Below are positions 8,409-17,700 of a stretch of 64,000 bases of DNA, piece after piece. Position 1 is the first letter of the stretch; every line of letters begins with the position of its first letter. The translations under genes were made by a program, and so were the position numbers. This stretch comes from Pseudomonas yangonensis (GTDB lineage: Bacteria; Pseudomonadota; Gammaproteobacteria; Pseudomonadales; Pseudomonadaceae), in NCBI RefSeq assembly GCF_009932725.1, contig NZ_BLJU01000016.1, forward strand, positions 1 through 64,000, written 5' to 3'. The notes beneath the pieces were generated by a model, which ran no database searches, was not told the DNA's origin, and saw only the letters and a program-made list of their open reading frames with translations.

Positions 8409-9179
8409 ATGCGACGTGTGGTGTTCAACCAGAAGGGCGGCGTAGGCAAGTCCAGTATCGCCTGCAATCTCGCGGCGGTGAGTGCGGCGCAGGGTTATCG
8501 CACGCTGTTGATCGACCTCGACGCTCAGGCCAACTCGACCCATTACCTCACGGGGCTGACCGGTGAGGAAATCCCGATGGGCATCGCCGACTTCTTCAAG
8601 CAGACGCTCTCGTCCGGGCCGTTTTCCAAAAAAGGCAAGGTTGATATCTATGAGACGCCCTTCGACAATCTGCATGTGGTCACCGCAACGGCCGAGCTGG
8701 CCGAGCTGCAACCCAAGCTTGAGCAGAAGCACAAGATCAACAAACTGCGGAAATTGCTCGACGAGCTGGCCGAGGATTACGACCACATCTACCTGGATAC
8801 ACCGCCAGCACTGAATTTCTATACGGTATCCGCGTTGATCGCGGCGGACCGTGTGCTGATTCCCTTCGACTGCGACAGCTTTTCGCGCAATGCGCTATAC
8901 GGGCTGTTGGCCGAGATCGAAGAGCTCAAGGACGATCACAACGACGCGCTGGAGGTGGAGGGCATCGTGGTCAATCAGTTCCAGCCGCGAGCGGCGTTGC
9001 CACAGCAGCTGCTGGATGAGCTGATCGCCGAGGGGCTGCCGGTGTTGCCTGTAAACCTGATGAGTTCGGTGAAGATGCGTGAGTCGCACCAGGTCTGCAC
9101 ACCGTTGATCTATCTGGATACGCGACACAAGCTGACGCAGCAGTTTGTCGAACTGCACGATCTGCTCAACGCCAGCTGA
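8409..9179 (+). CDS. Orphan ParA-family ATPase
   Basis: 256 residues. The N-terminus has a deviant Walker A, K9-G-G-V-G-K-S-S16, with the signature lysine at position 9, followed by LLIDLDAQANST and the Walker B-like IYLDTPPALNF. This is the ParA/MinD/Soj class, which dimerises with ATP and positions cargo on the nucleoid or membrane. No ParB-like partner or parS-like repeat is next to it, and the neighbours (hemE, a stress protein) are unrelated, so it is not the chromosome segregation copy, which in Pseudomonas lies near the origin with parB. The cargo is unknown. A terminator follows at 9188. Confidence 0.85.
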   Translation: MRRVVFNQKGGVGKSSIACNLAAVSAAQGYRTLLIDLDAQANSTHYLTGLTGEEIPMGIADFFKQTLSSGPFSKKGKVDIYETPFDNLHVVTATAELAELQPKLEQKHKINKLRKLLDELAEDYDHIYLDTPPALNFYTVSALIAADRVLIPFDCDSFSRNALYGLLAEIEELKDDHNDALEVEGIVVNQFQPRAALPQQLLDELIAEGLPVLPVNLMSSVKMRESHQVCTPLIYLDTRHKLTQQFVELHDLLNAS

Positions 9180-9187
9180 GAATGAAG

Positions 9188-9210
9188 AAGGCGCCTGGAG
9201 GCGCCTTTTT
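9188..9210 (+). terminator. Rho-independent terminator after the ParA-family gene
   Basis: Stem AAGGCGCC (9188-9195) and GGCGCCTT (9200-9207) around TGGA, followed by T residues to 9210. It lies 9 bases after the stop codon. The gene beyond is convergent. Confidence 0.88.
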
Positions 9211-9225
9211 CGTAAACCGCTGCTT

Positions 9226-10023
9226 CTAGCGCACCACGAACACGTCGCAGGGCGCCTTGTGCAGGAAATGCTGCGCGAGACTGCCCAGCAGCGCCTGAGA
9301 GAACGCGCTGCGGCCATGGCTGCCCAACACCAGCAGTTCGCCACGGCGCGTCTTGATCTGCTCTTGCAGGCTGCGCAGGATGCCGCCCTGCATTACTTCA
9401 TGGCTCAGCCTGGGGCCGCCAGCCGGAAGCTTTTGCGCCTCGTCATGCAATAACTGGTCGATCAGGCCTTGCTGGGTCTGCAGCTGTTGTTCCACCTGCT
9501 GCGGTGTGCCCTTGTCCGGTTCGAACACGTGCAAGGCATGAAGCTCGGCATCTTCTGGCAGCAGGAGATAGGCCTGCCCCAGGGCGCTGCAGGCACACAG
9601 GGAAAAGTCGATTGCAGCCAGCGCGCGCTTGTAAGGCTGGAAGTCGTTACGCGCCACCAGCAGCAGTGGCACGGTGCAGCGACGGGCGATGCGGTCGAGG
9701 CTGGTGCCGGAAAAGAAGTCGTGGCGTTTCTGATGCCCACCGACCACCAGCAGGTCGCAGCCACTGTCCTGCACCTGTTGCAGTACCACCTCCGAAGGCT
9801 TGCCGCTGAGCATGCGTAGTTCGGTGCCGGGCGGCGCGTATTGGGTCAGGCTGCGATCCAGCGCCTGGCGCGCCTTTTCGTGTTGGTCGCTGCTCTGGCT
9901 CGGATCCAGAACATGCAGGATGGTCAGGCGGGCGTTGTGCTGCTGGGCCAGTTGAGTGGCGCGGCATAGCGCCATGTCGGCGGTGTCGCGCAGGTCATGA
10001 GCGATGAGGATGTGATTGAACAT
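9226..10023 (-). CDS. Tandem universal stress protein (two UspA domains)
   Basis: 265 residues made of two UspA folds. The first (about 1-135) starts MFNHILIAHDLRDTADMAL and ends TVPLLLVARN, with a weak nucleotide loop VVGGHQKRHDFF. The second (about 140-265) ends VLGSHGRSAFSQALLGSLAQ, which matches the ATP-binding pattern G-2x-G-9x-G-S exactly. So the C-terminal domain looks able to bind ATP and the N-terminal one does not. Such tandem proteins help survival under stationary-phase or anaerobic stress; the specific role here is not known. The gene stands alone. Confidence 0.92.
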   Translation of the reverse strand: MFNHILIAHDLRDTADMALCRATQLAQQHNARLTILHVLDPSQSSDQHEKARQALDRSLTQYAPPGTELRMLSGKPSEVVLQQVQDSGCDLLVVGGHQKRHDFFSGTSLDRIARRCTVPLLLVARNDFQPYKRALAAIDFSLCACSALGQAYLLLPEDAELHALHVFEPDKGTPQQVEQQLQTQQGLIDQLLHDEAQKLPAGGPRLSHEVMQGGILRSLQEQIKTRRGELLVLGSHGRSAFSQALLGSLAQHFLHKAPCDVFVVR

Positions 10024-10146
10024 GGTGGCGGCTCTCTCCTGCCGATGCCCGTCGGCAATTTTATTGTGCCTGTTCAGATAGCCGCTCTTTTGACCTGTGG
10101 CAAGGTCGGGGACTGTTACTGATTGCGAATCCGCTAGCGACGCCGT

Positions 10147-10590
10147 TCAGCGTAAACGCAATTGGTAAAGGCCGCGACTTTCCGCGACCACTTCGCCGTT
10201 GCCGTCGGTCAGTTGCAACTCCAGCAGATAGTCGGCCTTGCCCTCTCGGCTCGCCTGCTCTTCGAGCTGAGCGATCTGCTCTGCCGACAGGCGCGCCTCC
10301 ACCAGGATGTCGCCCATGGCCGGACGACGAAAGCGCAAGTTCATTTCCTTGATGACGGGGTAGAAGCGACAGGCGTCGAAGCTGGTCAGAAACAGCGCGC
10401 CGCCCGGAATTTCCGCGAGGGTGAAGAGCGCGCCTGCATACATGCTGCCGATATGGTTCTGGTTGCCTTGCAGGGGCATGCGCAGGCGTACGAAACCGGG
10501 CTCCAGCACCTCGGCCTTGAGGCCGCTGCGTTTGACGAAGGCGATCTGTTCTTCGGTAAGTTGGCGGGCAATTTCCGTGGGCAGCGGCAT
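10147..10590 (-). CDS. Hotdog-fold thioesterase-like protein
   Basis: 147 residues. The segment NHIGSMYAGALFTLAEIPGGALFL fits the central helix of the hotdog fold, and the following strands (NLRFRRPAMGDILVEARL, DYLLELQLTDGNGEVVAESRGLYQL) fit the family too. It resembles PaaI / YiiD-C type acyl-CoA thioesterases, where an acid residue in the long helix helps catalysis; Glu in LAEIPGG is a candidate. The substrate cannot be told. It reads as a single-gene unit, with a REP-like element between it and trxC. Confidence 0.75.
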   Translation of the reverse strand: MPLPTEIARQLTEEQIAFVKRSGLKAEVLEPGFVRLRMPLQGNQNHIGSMYAGALFTLAEIPGGALFLTSFDACRFYPVIKEMNLRFRRPAMGDILVEARLSAEQIAQLEEQASREGKADYLLELQLTDGNGEVVAESRGLYQLRLR

Positions 10591-10687
10591 GACGTAGCTC
10601 CTTGTGCGGCGTCCCGCCAGACTAAGGCTTGCTCCGTGCGCTGCAATTGACCGCAGCGCCCGTGGTAACTGACCGAAGCGCTCAGGC

Positions 10688-10748
10688 GTAGCCCGGATGC
10701 AATCCGGGAAATTGCATGTCGGCCATCCCCGGGTTGCGTCCGGGCTAC
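10688..10748. repeat. REP-like imperfect palindrome, copy 1
   Basis: Two 21-base arms, 10688-10708 and 10728-10748, are inverted copies with two mismatches, separated by 19 bases. The left arm begins GTAGCCCGGATGC. The same left arm, base for base, is found at 24130. It lies between two minus-strand genes, the usual place for Pseudomonas REP / BIME elements. Confidence 0.85.
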
Positions 10749-10754
10749 TGCGCG

Positions 10755-11189
10755 CTAGATACCCTGCTGGCGCAGCCAGGCCTGAAGTTGCGGCAGTGGC
10801 ATGGCGCCGCTCTGGCGCGCCACTTCGACGCCGCCCTTGAACAGGATCAGGCTGGGGATGGAGCGAATGCCTAGTTGCCCGGCCAGGTTTGGGTTGCCTT
10901 CGCTGTCCAGCTTACCCAGGCGGCAGCGGCCTTGCAGCTGTGCGGCGGCCTGCTGGAAGGTCGGTGCGAAGGCCTGGCAAGGACCACACCAGCTGGCCCA
11001 GACGTCCACCAGCAGCGGCAGATCGCCCTTGAGCTGGCTGGCGAAGTTGCCTTGCGTGAGGGTGATGGGGGCGGCAGGCAGCACCTCGGCCTTGCAGCGA
11101 CCGCAGCGTGGAGCATCGCGCAGGCGCTCGGCAGGAATGCGGTTGAGCCCGTTGCAGTGCGGGCAGGGAATCAGCAGCGAATCGGGCAT
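10755..11189 (-). CDS. trxC: Thioredoxin 2, zinc-ribbon type
   Basis: 144 residues from ATG 11189, chosen because the protein then begins MPDSLLIPCPHC, with the zinc ribbon at the very N-terminus as in E. coli TrxC. Zinc ligands are Cys9, Cys12, Cys29 and Cys32. The thioredoxin domain follows with the active site W67-C-G-P-C71 and the cis-proline loop IRSIPSLILFKGG. A cytosolic disulfide reductase, made in some bacteria under oxidative stress. An upstream frame to 11234 would add 15 residues that are not family-like. Confidence 0.94.
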   Translation of the reverse strand: MPDSLLIPCPHCNGLNRIPAERLRDAPRCGRCKAEVLPAAPITLTQGNFASQLKGDLPLLVDVWASWCGPCQAFAPTFQQAAAQLQGRCRLGKLDSEGNPNLAGQLGIRSIPSLILFKGGVEVARQSGAMPLPQLQAWLRQQGI

Positions 11190-11248
11190 GGTGGCGAAAC
11201 TCCGTGGGTCATAAGCTCCAGATGGAGTCGCCACCCCGGTATATCAAG

Positions 11249-13039
11249 TCAGACTGGCGTCAGCGGGAAGAACCAGGGAATGACCAGCGTTGCCACGCCC
11301 CACAGCAGCAGGTTCAGCGGAATGCCGACCTTCATGAAGTCGGTGAAGCGATAGCCACCGGCGTTATAGACGAAGGTGTTGGTCTGGTAGCCGATGGGGG
11401 TGGCAAAGCTGGCGCTGGCAGCGAACATCACCGCGACCACGAAGGCGCGCGGATCGACGCCCAGATGCTGAGCCATACCGATGGCGATAGGCGTCACCAG
11501 CACCGCCACTGCGTTGTTCGACAGCATCTCGGTGAGGATCGAGGTGAACAGGTAGATGAAGCTCAGCATCAGCAGCGGCCCGGCCCAGGGCAGCCAGCCC
11601 ATGACGTTCTCCACCAGCAGTTTGACCAGGCCGACCTTGTCCATGGCGATGCTGATGGCCAGCATGCCGAAGATCAGGCTGAGGATCTTCCAGTCCACCG
11701 CCTTGTAGGCGTCTTCCACGTCCAGGCAGCGGGTCGCCAGCACCGTCACCGCGCCGATGATCGCCAGGCCTTCGATTGGCATTACGCCGAAAGCCGCCAG
11801 CAGCATCACCGCCAGCGTGGCGCTGATGGCGATCGGCGCCTTGTCGCGGCGGAAGGCGCGCTCCTGCACAGCGTTTAGGCTGATCAGCTCGCCGTTGTCG
11901 GCGAAACGCTTGATTTGCGCCGGTGTACCTTCGACCAGCATCACGTCACCGAACTGCAGCTCGAACTCGTCGAGGTTGCCTTGCACGTTCTCGTCCTGGC
12001 GGTGCACGGCGAGCACGGCGATGCCGTAGCGCGCGGTAAGGTCGAGGTCGCGCATGGGGCGGTGGCTGTAGCGCGAGTTACGTCCGACGATGGCCTCGGC
12101 GAGGATCACGTCATGGCTGCTGATGGTTTCGAAGGCGTCGCCACGGTTGAAGCTCAGATGGCCGCTTTCGCGCAGTTCCACCACGTCCTTGACCTGGCCG
12201 TGCAGCACCAGACGGTCGCCGCTGGCCAGCAGGGTGTCGGCGCCGGGTTCGGTCAGTTCCTGCTCGTCACGGAACAGCTTGAGCACCTGCAGGCCGCTAC
12301 CCCCGTTGAGGTTGGCCTCGTGCAGGGTCTTGCCGATCATCGGCGAGTCGTGCGGCACCAGCAGTTCGGTCATGAAGGTACGCGACAGGTCCGGACGCAG
12401 TTGGCGTGACAGAGTCTCGCGTTCGGGCAGCAGGTGACGGCCGATGGTCAGCAGATAGAGCATACCGAAGGCAGCCATGACCAGGCCGACGCCGGTGATC
12501 TCGAAGATGCCAAAGGGTGTCATGCCGGCCTTGCGTGCCACGCCATCGACCAGAATGTTGGTCGAGGTGCCGATCATGGTCAGGGTGCCGCCGAGAATGG
12601 TGGCATAGGACAGCGGAATGAGCAGTTTGGACGGCAGGGTGCCGGCACGGCGCGCCAGGGCGATGGCCACCGGGGTGAGGATGGCGACGACGGGGGTATT
12701 GTTCAGGCAGGCGGACACCACCAGCGCGGTGACGGTAAGGCCGGTAGGGACGCGGATCGGGCTGGTGCCGACCAGATCGCCCAGCCAGTTGCCGAGGGCG
12801 TCGATACAGCCGGTGCGTTCCAGCGCCGCAGAGAGCACGAACATGCAGGCGATGGTCACAGGCGCCGAGTTCGACAGCACGCTGAGCACTTCGCCCGGCG
12901 TCAGTAACTGGCTGACCAGCAGGGCCGCCACGGCGATGGCCGCGACGATATCCGGGCTCCATTTCTCGCGGACGAAGGCATAGAGCACCCAGATCAGCAG
13001 GGCGCCGACGAAAAAGAGGGGCAGGGAATCCCAGAACAT
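11249..13039 (-). CDS. SLC13/DASS-type anion transporter with two TrkA-C domains
   Basis: 596 residues from ATG 13039, which has AAGGAT upstream. It starts MFWDSLPLFFVGALLIW and has two blocks of membrane helices (about 1-190 and 400-596). Between them lie two soluble TrkA-C (RCK-C) modules: TELLVPHDSPMIGKTL ... LLASGDRLVLHG, and ILAEAIVGRNSRYSHRPM ... GDVMLVEG. The motifs NNTPVVAILTPVAIALAR and LSNNAVAVLVTPIAIGMA are the two re-entrant Asn-rich loops that bind sodium and anion in this superfamily. The domain layout matches the YfbS / CitT-like branch, so the substrate may be sulfate or a dicarboxylate; the sequence does not decide. The 240-base leader holds a 17-base palindrome. Confidence 0.88.
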   Translation of the reverse strand: MFWDSLPLFFVGALLIWVLYAFVREKWSPDIVAAIAVAALLVSQLLTPGEVLSVLSNSAPVTIACMFVLSAALERTGCIDALGNWLGDLVGTSPIRVPTGLTVTALVVSACLNNTPVVAILTPVAIALARRAGTLPSKLLIPLSYATILGGTLTMIGTSTNILVDGVARKAGMTPFGIFEITGVGLVMAAFGMLYLLTIGRHLLPERETLSRQLRPDLSRTFMTELLVPHDSPMIGKTLHEANLNGGSGLQVLKLFRDEQELTEPGADTLLASGDRLVLHGQVKDVVELRESGHLSFNRGDAFETISSHDVILAEAIVGRNSRYSHRPMRDLDLTARYGIAVLAVHRQDENVQGNLDEFELQFGDVMLVEGTPAQIKRFADNGELISLNAVQERAFRRDKAPIAISATLAVMLLAAFGVMPIEGLAIIGAVTVLATRCLDVEDAYKAVDWKILSLIFGMLAISIAMDKVGLVKLLVENVMGWLPWAGPLLMLSFIYLFTSILTEMLSNNAVAVLVTPIAIGMAQHLGVDPRAFVVAVMFAASASFATPIGYQTNTFVYNAGGYRFTDFMKVGIPLNLLLWGVATLVIPWFFPLTPV

Positions 13040-13199
13040 GAAAATCCTTAAAAACCGGCCTCTGACCCGCAAGACGCCTGACTGTTGGGCAGTAGCTCTC
13101 AGCTGGCGGGGCGGCAGGCAGGTTCTTTTGCGTCGAATCTCGTGTGAGGTATCGGGCGCGCACTGGGCGGCCTGGCTGGGCGCCAAGATAGAGGGGTTC

Positions 13200-13216
13200 T
13201 CTTAGATAGTCTAAGA
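13200..13216. promoter_or_regulatory. 17-base perfect palindrome in the leader of the SLC13-type transporter
   Basis: TCTTAGATAGTCTAAGA is a 7-3-7 inverted repeat in an AT-rich patch, 160 bases before the transporter start and about 64 bases past the selO stop. It has no T-tract and a 3-base spacer, so it fits an operator for a dimeric regulator better than a terminator. No regulator gene is next to it. The rest of 13040-13279 shows nothing I can name. Confidence 0.5.
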
Positions 13217-13279
13217 ATGTTTGGGTAGATTGATATGCCTTTTCGGTTTAACAGATAAGTAGTGCCACCGAGCAGCACC

Positions 13280-14743
13280 TCAGGACGAACAACTGATCTC
13301 CAGATGCTTGCCCCACTCCGGTGGGCGCTCGGCGTAGCGCTCCTTGCCCGGCTGCTCATCGAATGGGCGGGACAATACCGCGTGCAGTTCGCGCACCGGG
13401 CCATAGTCACCGGACTCGGCCGCTTCGATGGCCTGCTGCGCCAGGTAGTTGCGCAGGATGTACCTGGGGTTGACCGCGTTCATGCGCGCCTGGCGTTCAT
13501 TTTGTTCCCCGCCTTCCAACTGGCAGCGCGCCAGATAGTCCCGGCCCCAGGCATCGAAGCCGGCCAGATCCACGAAGTCGTCACGCACGACTTTCAGCGC
13601 TTCGGCAGGCGCCTGCTGGCCAAGGTGGCGGAAGAACAGCGTGTAGTCGGTAGCCTTGCCCTGCTGCATCAGTTGCAGCAGGCGCTGGATCAGCGCTTCG
13701 TCGTCGTCCTGGGCAGTGGTGAAGCCCAGGCGTTTGCGCATCAGATCGAGGTAGTGCGCCTGGTACAGCGGCAGGAACAGATCCAGCGCCTCGCGCAGTT
13801 TCTCCACGGCTGCGAATGGCGTCATGGCCTGAGCCAGGGCGGCCAGGTTCCAGTGGGCGATGGGCACCTGGTTGCTGAAGCTGTAGCGGCCAGTGTCGTC
13901 GGAGTGATTGCAGATGTGATTGGCGTCGAAGTCGTCGAGGAAGGCGTAGGGACCGTAGTCGAAGGTGATACCGAGGATCGACATGTTGTCGGTGTTCATC
14001 ACCCCATGACAGAAGCCGTAGGCCTGCCAGTAGGCGATCATCGCGGCGGTGCGCTCGATCACCTCGCGCAGCAGCGCCAGCCAGGGCTCGTCCTGCTCCA
14101 GGCAGGCCGGGAAATGGCAGGCCATGACGTGTTCGCCGAGGGTTTTCAGCTGCTCGTGCTGGCGGGTGTAGTAGAAGTATTCGAAGTGGCCGAAGCGCAC
14201 GTGGCTCTGCGCCAGGCGCAGCACCATCGCCGCGCTTTCCTTCTTCTCGCGCCAAACCGGGGTGTCGGAGCCGGTGACGCACAGTGCGCGTGAACTGGGT
14301 ATGCCGAGGGCATGCAGGTGTTCGCTGGCGAGGAACTCGCGGATCGAACTACGTAGCACCGCACGGCCATCGCCCATGCGCGAGTAGGGCGTCATGCCGG
14401 CGCCTTTGAGGTGCAGGTCCCAGTGCTCGCCAGCCTCGTTGAGCACTTCGCCCAGGAGCAGGCCGCGACCGTCGCCCAGGCGCGGCGTGTAGCCACCGAA
14501 CTGGTGGCCGGAGTAGACCATCGCGCGCGGCTCTGCCTGTTCCCACAGCTTGTGTCCGGCGAACAGCTCGGCGAACTCGCTGCGTTGTGCTTCGGCTGGC
14601 TGCAGATCGAGCAGGGCCATGGCCGACTCGCTGACCACCACCAGACGCGGCTGCTCGATGGGCTCAGGCAAAATCTCGGTGGAGAAGGCGTCGCCGAGGC
14701 GGGCGAAGCGGTTGTCGAAGGTCAGCTGGTCGAGGCTTTTCAC
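13280..14743 (-). CDS. selO: SelO / YdiU protein adenylyltransferase (pseudokinase fold)
   Basis: 487 residues, full length. SelO has a kinase fold with flipped ATP and transfers AMP to Ser, Thr or Tyr of target proteins, linked to redox homeostasis (established for E. coli and P. syringae SelO). Family motifs are intact: MVYSGHQFGGYTPRLGDGR near residues 75-95, LHLKGAGMTPYSRMGDGR, and the active-site region GVMNTDNMSILG with FDYGPYAFLDDF, which supplies the metal-binding Asn and Asp. The C-terminus ends in CSS, keeping the cysteine found in bacterial members where animal SelO has selenocysteine nearby. mscK stops 18 bases upstream, so the two are probably cotranscribed. Confidence 0.96.
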   Translation of the reverse strand: MKSLDQLTFDNRFARLGDAFSTEILPEPIEQPRLVVVSESAMALLDLQPAEAQRSEFAELFAGHKLWEQAEPRAMVYSGHQFGGYTPRLGDGRGLLLGEVLNEAGEHWDLHLKGAGMTPYSRMGDGRAVLRSSIREFLASEHLHALGIPSSRALCVTGSDTPVWREKKESAAMVLRLAQSHVRFGHFEYFYYTRQHEQLKTLGEHVMACHFPACLEQDEPWLALLREVIERTAAMIAYWQAYGFCHGVMNTDNMSILGITFDYGPYAFLDDFDANHICNHSDDTGRYSFSNQVPIAHWNLAALAQAMTPFAAVEKLREALDLFLPLYQAHYLDLMRKRLGFTTAQDDDEALIQRLLQLMQQGKATDYTLFFRHLGQQAPAEALKVVRDDFVDLAGFDAWGRDYLARCQLEGGEQNERQARMNAVNPRYILRNYLAQQAIEAAESGDYGPVRELHAVLSRPFDEQPGKERYAERPPEWGKHLEISCSS

Positions 14744-14761
14744 CTGTGGCTCCTCTGCAGG

Positions 14762-17700
14762 TCAGGGCGCGATGGGCGGCGGTGGCGTACCTTGCACGCC
14801 AGCGGCACCTGCCGCTGCGATTTTCGCCAGGTCTTTCTGGTCGAGTTTCTTTTCACCATGCTCCAGATTTTTCACGTACACCTCGACCTGGCGGAAGGCG
14901 ATGTTGATGCCGTTTTTCGGGAACTCACGGTCGATGAAACGGTTGATCTCGTCGGTCGCCGGGTTGCGGTCGCCGAGGTCGCGCACGTGGATGCGCAGTT
15001 CGTGATCCAGGGTGCTCTCGCCAAAGTTGAGGAAATACACCAGCGGCGCCGGCTCCTTGAGCACCCGCGGGTTTTCCTGTGCGGCCTGCAGCAGCAGCTT
15101 GCGCACCAGGTCCAGGTCCGAACCATAACCGACACCCACCTTGAGGGTGACGCGGGTGACCGTGTCGGTCAGCGACCAGTTGATCAGCTGACCGGTGATG
15201 AAGGTCTTGTTCGGAACGATGATTTCCTTGTGATCGAAATCGGTGATGGTGGTGGCGCGGATACGGATCTTGCTCACCGTGCCGGAGAGATTGCCGATAG
15301 TGACCACGTCACCGATGCGCACCGGGCGCTCGAACAGGATGATCAGGCCGGAAATGAAGTTGGCGAAGATCTCCTGCAGGCCGAAACCCAGGCCCACCGA
15401 CAGCGCCGCCACCAGCCACTGCAATTTGTCCCAGCTTACGCCAAGGGTGGACAGCGTGCTGACGATGCCGATAGCGACCAATGCATAGGACAGCAGGGTC
15501 GTGGTGGCGTAGGCGCTGCCCTGTGCCAGGCGCATGCGCGACAGCACCAGCACTTCGAGCAGGCCCGGCAGGTTGCGCGCCAGCGCCACCGTGATGGCGA
15601 CGATGATCAGCGCGCCGATCACGTCCATCAGGCTGATGGGGACCAGGGCCGCGTTGTCCCCGGTGCCACTGCTGTATTCGTAGAGGTTGATGGTATCGAG
15701 GTAGGTGAACACGCCGATCAGATCGGCCCAGACCGCGTACAGGCAGACCAGGAAACCGCCGAGCAGGGCCAGGCGGATCAGGCGCAGAGACTGCTGGTTG
15801 ACCTGCTCGATATCCAGGGTCGGCTCTTCCACCGGTGCTTCGCCGTCCAGGCTTTCCTTGCTCTGTGCCTGGCGTTTGGCCAGGGCGCGCTGGTAGGCCA
15901 GGCGCCGTGCCGCAACGCTCAGGCCGCGCACCAGAGTGGCCTCGACGATCAGCAGGATGATCAGCAGATACAGGGTATCGATCAGTCGGTCGGTGAGCTT
16001 GAGCGCGGTGTAGTAGTAGCCGAAGGCGACCGCGCCGATCAGCGCCAGTGGCAGCAGGTTGAACAGCACGCCGAGGGCGGTGCGCAGTCCCGAAGCGTTC
16101 TCGCGCAATGGCGCGCTGAACAGCAGGTGGAACAGCAGCCAGGCCATCAGGGCGTAGCAGGTAATCACCACGGCGATGCCGATCACGTCGCCTGCCAGGC
16201 TCGCCGGCTGGTGCTCGGCGATGCTCACCACGGCCACCAGGGCCATCACCACCAGCCCCAGGCGACGCAAATGCTGGCGGAAGAAGGTGACGTTGGCCGG
16301 CGGCCAGTGAAAATGCAGGATGGCCACGCCATCCGGCGAAAGAATGCGGTGCAGGGTGTAGAACACCAGCCAGGCTTCCGCCATCTCGTAGAGCGCAGCG
16401 CCCAGATAGAGGTTCTGTCCGCGTGCGTCGTGCAGCAGGGCATAACCGCACAGCGCCAGGAACAGCGTGACCGGCAACGCCAGGATGACGTTGAGACCCA
16501 GTGCCATTGGCGTGTGCAGCTGGCTGTCATGCTTGTAATGGCCGATATCGCCATGCAGTGCACTGAGCTTGTCGAACAGGTACTGGCGGCGCCATAGGAT
16601 CAGCGCGCAGAGCAGGATCAGCGGCAGGAATACCAGCGGACGTTCGATCAGGCCCGCGCCCAGTTCGCTGATGGCCATGCCCCACGGCATGTCGGCCAGT
16701 TGCTGCTGGAAGTGACGTGGCGCCGACTTCAGCCAGTCGAGATCCAGCGGCTTGTTGCTGGGAATCCAGAACATCTGCTCGTCGATGGTGGCGCGCAGGC
16801 TGCTGGCCGTGCTTTCCAGTTCCTTCTGGTTGAGCTGGAGAGTGATCGACTCGTTGAGCAGTGCGTTCAACGAGCGGTTCAGGCGGTCGTGCAGTTCGCG
16901 TCGGGTGGTGAGCTGCTCGCGTAGCGCGTTGCGCAGTTCCGGGGTGACTTCCTCGCTGGGTTGGCCGCTCAGCAGGTTTTCCACATAGCGGGCGGGATCA
17001 CTGATCTCTTCTCGCTGCTTGTTCAGCTCGAACTGATAGAGGCGAATGTCGGCGATCTCATTGGCCAGCGAGCCGTCATCGAGCTTCAGCTTGGGCAACG
17101 CCTGCTTCTGTTGGTAGAGAATTCTCGACAGCAGGAGGCTGCCCTGCAGCACGCGGATCTGCTCGTCCAGCGCCTGGTTGGCCTGGTTGAGGTTATCCAG
17201 TTGCTGGCGCGTCTGCAGGTTCTGCTCGGTCAGGGCGTTCAGGCGCTCCGTGGCACGCAGCAGATAGTCGGAAAGCTTGAGGTTGAGCGAGCTCTCCCTG
17301 GCCAGCAGACGGTCGGAGCTGGCGCGCTCGGCCTCGCGTGACTGCTCGGCGACGGTCTGCTCGGATTCGGCGCGGCGTCGTTCGTTGATCAGGCCTTGCA
17401 GGGCCTGGCGCTCCTGCTCGGCGCGATTGATGCGTTCTTCGAGCAGGGCGCGCTGAGCGCTGCCGAGGTCCTGCAGCAGGCTGTTGCCGGACAACTCCTG
17501 GCGGCGCAGCTGGGTTTGCGCGGCGAGTAGCGACAGCTCCGCATTGAGCTGATTACGGCGCTCCTGGGTCAGTGCCTTGCCCTCGAAACGGCCGCTCTTG
17601 AGCGCGTCGTTGATCAGTTGGCTGCGCGCCTGGTTCTGGCTGATCTCTGCCTGGGCACGTTCCGGGCGGGTCTGTGCGGTGATCACCAGGCTGTTGGCCT

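Noticed and set aside
14411..16597. 728-codon plus-strand frame across selO and mscK
   Set aside because: Spans two well-supported minus-strand genes and has only Gln/Asp/His-rich sequence.
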